This document shows positions 63,997 through 64,000 of a stretch of 64,000 nucleotides of DNA, in pieces. Where the stretch lies: contig NZ_PDJB01000001.1 in assembly GCF_002563895.1 (NCBI RefSeq), positions 5,563,501-5,627,500 on the forward strand. The letters are read 5' to 3'. The notes beneath the pieces are model-generated. The model was not told the DNA's origin, ran no database searches, and saw only the letters and a list, made by a program, of their open reading frames with translations. The position numbers and the translations under genes were made by a program. This DNA comes from Pseudomonas lurida. Its GTDB lineage: Bacteria > Pseudomonadota > Gammaproteobacteria > Pseudomonadales > Pseudomonadaceae. How positions within the stretch are numbered: position 1 is the first letter of the stretch; the number at the start of each line of letters is the position of its first letter.

Positions 63997-64000
63997 CTCA

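Noticed and set aside
1..64000. Prophage, insertion sequence, integron or defence island
   Set aside because: No transposase, integrase, phage structural gene or flanking target repeats were seen; only the YhcG remnant hints at past accessory DNA.

Overview
The window is chromosomal DNA of a Pseudomonas, most likely of the P. fluorescens group. The evidence is gene content and order: xseB-ispA-dxs, a cobalamin uptake pair, the riboflavin cluster, an oprG-linked block, ssb / MFS / uvrA / ferritin / katA, and then the alpha, spc and S10 ribosomal protein operons. These are blocks I know from P. aeruginosa, arranged here as neighbours. GC-rich REP palindromes built around GCGGGCTTGC lie between transcription units. 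I see no prophage, insertion sequence, CRISPR array, tRNA or rRNA.

Layout. 1-2347: a leftward membrane-stress operon (YjfI-like DUF2170 protein, PspA/IM30, rhomboid-family protein, K+-channel-like protein cut by the window edge). Its promoter is framed by two identical 12-bp palindromes. 2610-4730: a YcaC-like hydrolase, a decayed YhcG/DUF1016 nuclease pseudogene, and a flavodoxin-fold oxidoreductase overlapping a MerR regulator gene. 4856-7991: xseB-ispA-dxs (isoprenoid supply). 8149-10916: BtuB-type receptor facing a BtuF-type binding protein. 10913-18323: leftward riboflavin and thiamine-phosphate genes (nrdR, ribD, riboflavin synthase, ribBA, ribH, nusB, thiL, a solute-binding protein, ribA). 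18464-20939: lipoprotein, methyltransferase, thioredoxin-like co-chaperone and a small unknown. 21070-24222: a four-gene zinc-linked ABC module with a Zur-like site. 24318-26061: oprG with an ANR/FNR-type box, then a reductase-like gene. 26203-34060: Lhr helicase, a large MscS channel, and an MFS exporter. 34272-37256: ybhP-clsB-ybhN-like lipid cluster. 37362-42811: hydrolase with a DUF3182 ATP-grasp protein, a GlxA-type regulator divergent from an isochorismatase-like hydrolase, and a methyltransferase divergent from a LysR regulator. 42865-49929: ssb and a YajR-like MFS divergent from uvrA across a LexA-like box, then a heme-less ferritin and catalase. 50168-63870: 27 ribosomal, secY and rpoA genes, all leftward.

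How it works together. Most of the window is conserved housekeeping. Points worth a second look are the twin-palindrome control of the yjfI-pspA operon, the DUF3182/hydrolase pair, the zinc ABC module, the SOS-linked placement of ssb behind an MFS gene, the ANR box placed for class II activation of oprG, and a hairpin-then-promoter arrangement that occurs at three places in the ribosomal superoperon. I found no convincing wholly new defence or mobile system. The nearest to one is the broken YhcG-type nuclease remnant.
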